From Candidatus Caldarchaeum sp. (GTDB lineage Archaea > Thermoproteota > Nitrososphaeria_A > Caldarchaeales > Caldarchaeaceae), in the NCBI GenBank assembly GCA_025058435.1, contig JANXEM010000073.1, positions 1 to 40,610 on the forward strand: a DNA stretch of 40,610 nt. Reading direction: 5' to 3'. Position numbers and translations under genes: made by a program. This document shows, piece after piece, positions 40,248 through 40,610 of the stretch. The notes beneath the pieces were generated by a model, which made no database searches, was not told the origin of the DNA, and saw nothing but the letters and a program-made list of their open reading frames with translations. Each line of letters opens with the position of its first letter. Positions within the stretch are counted from its first letter, which is position 1.

Positions 40248-40610
40248 ATGGAGATCGCGGGAATCGTCGGCAAACCGAACGTCGGCAAAAGCACTCTTTT
40301 TTCAGCCCTCAGCCTCGTAAACGTCGAAATCGCCAACTACCCATTCACCACGACCAAAACCAACGTAGGCGTAACCTACGTCCGGATTGAATGCGTGTGC
40401 AAGAAACTCGGCGTCAAAGACAACCCAAAAAACTCCATCTGCGTAGACGGCGTAAGGCTCGTACCCATTCAGATTATCGACTGCCCGGGAATCATCCGAG
40501 AAGCTCACAAAGGTAAAGGCCTCGGGCTGAAGTTTCTCGACGAAATACGGCAGGCCTCTCTGCTTATCGTTGTCGCCGACGCATCGGGCGGAACCTTGGC
40601 GGACGGAACT
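40248..40610 (+). CDS. YchF/Obg-family GTPase, 3' part outside window
   Basis: The first 121 residues are visible. P-loop GKPNVGKST, a switch region TNVGVTYVR, and the G3 motif DCPGI are present, then the Obg/YchF-type GKGLGLKFLDEIRQASLLIVVADAS. YchF is an OLA1-like nucleotidase associated with the ribosome. ATG 40248 is assumed; the in-frame GTG codons at 40239 and 40245 are alternatives. It lies 20 nt after L15e and may be co-transcribed. The gene is cut by the window edge. Confidence 0.85.
   Translation, partial: MEIAGIVGKPNVGKSTLFSALSLVNVEIANYPFTTTKTNVGVTYVRIECVCKKLGVKDNPKNSICVDGVRLVPIQIIDCPGIIREAHKGKGLGLKFLDEIRQASLLIVVADASGGTLADGT

Noticed and set aside
1..40610. CRISPR arrays, insertion sequences, integrases or attachment sites
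   Set aside because: No regularly spaced repeats, transposase-like proteins or duplicated tRNA ends were seen; the window looks like core chromosome.

Overview
The window is archaeal. It carries eukaryote-type and archaeal ribosomal proteins (L44e, S27e, L34e, L14e, L32e, L19e, S4e, L15e), aIF2-alpha, three RNase P protein subunits (Pop5, Rpp30, Rpp29), an archaeal TATA-box promoter style with many apparently leaderless genes, frequent TTG/GTG starts, and a pseudouridine synthase gene (cbf5) broken by what looks like a bulge-helix-bulge (BHB) intron. Introns in cbf5 are known mainly from the TACK archaea. Together with a molybdenum CO dehydrogenase cluster this suggests a thermophilic TACK archaeon, possibly Aigarchaeota/Caldarchaeales. 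The phylum is an inference and was not tested.

Layout. 1-5819: a CO dehydrogenase maturation region. coxM-coxS-coxG run leftwards (coxG is cut by the window edge; no large subunit is visible). The divergent moxR/coxD-coxE pair runs rightwards, followed by xdhC (leftwards) and a divergent moeA-like gene. 5820-8250: a tiny highly acidic ORF, a stand-alone RAM-domain protein, and an APC permease with a soluble C-terminal domain. 8251-10673: a PrmC-like methyltransferase, asparaginyl-tRNA synthetase, a Trbp111-type tRNA-binding protein and a 40-residue lysine-rich ORF. 10697-15344: a membrane protein, ATP-dependent DNA ligase, Hsp20, an AN1 zinc finger fused to a site-2-type protease, a TauE/SafE transporter and an unknown basic protein. 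15325-19148: the L44e-S27e-aIF2-alpha operon, a CBS protein, a homocitrate/isopropylmalate-synthase-family protein with a RAM tail, a DtxR-like regulator and tRNA-Ser(GGA). 19183-31103: a long leftward ribosomal superoperon, L22-S3-L29-Rpp29-S17-L14-L24-S4e-L5-S14-S8-L6-L32e-L19e-L18-S5-L30-L15-SecY-EMC3-like-L34e, then (beyond a cmk gene on the other strand) L14e-Cbf5. 31192-35272: a PhoU-like regulator, a thioredoxin-reductase-like flavoprotein and a two-gene cobalamin-independent-type methionine synthase. 35274-37835: S13, an SDR oxidoreductase, TatA and a zinc-ribbon TatC. 37785-40610: a CPBP protease with Pop5, Rpp30 and a COG1325-like RNA-binding protein, then L15e and the start of a YchF/Obg-type GTPase.

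Genes are packed tightly. Many neighbours in the ribosomal runs overlap by 4 (ATGA), 8 or 19 nt, implying translational coupling. No stretch above 300 bases lacks a gene; the longest gap, about 150 bases, is 5820-5972. The strongest unusual signal is the 14-nt BHB intron at 19965-19978, which splits the codon of the catalytic aspartate of Cbf5. Secondary points are the AN1-protease fusion, two small proteins of extreme composition (one acidic, one basic), shared symmetric TATA elements between divergent genes, and altered key motifs in the MoeA-like and MetE-like proteins.
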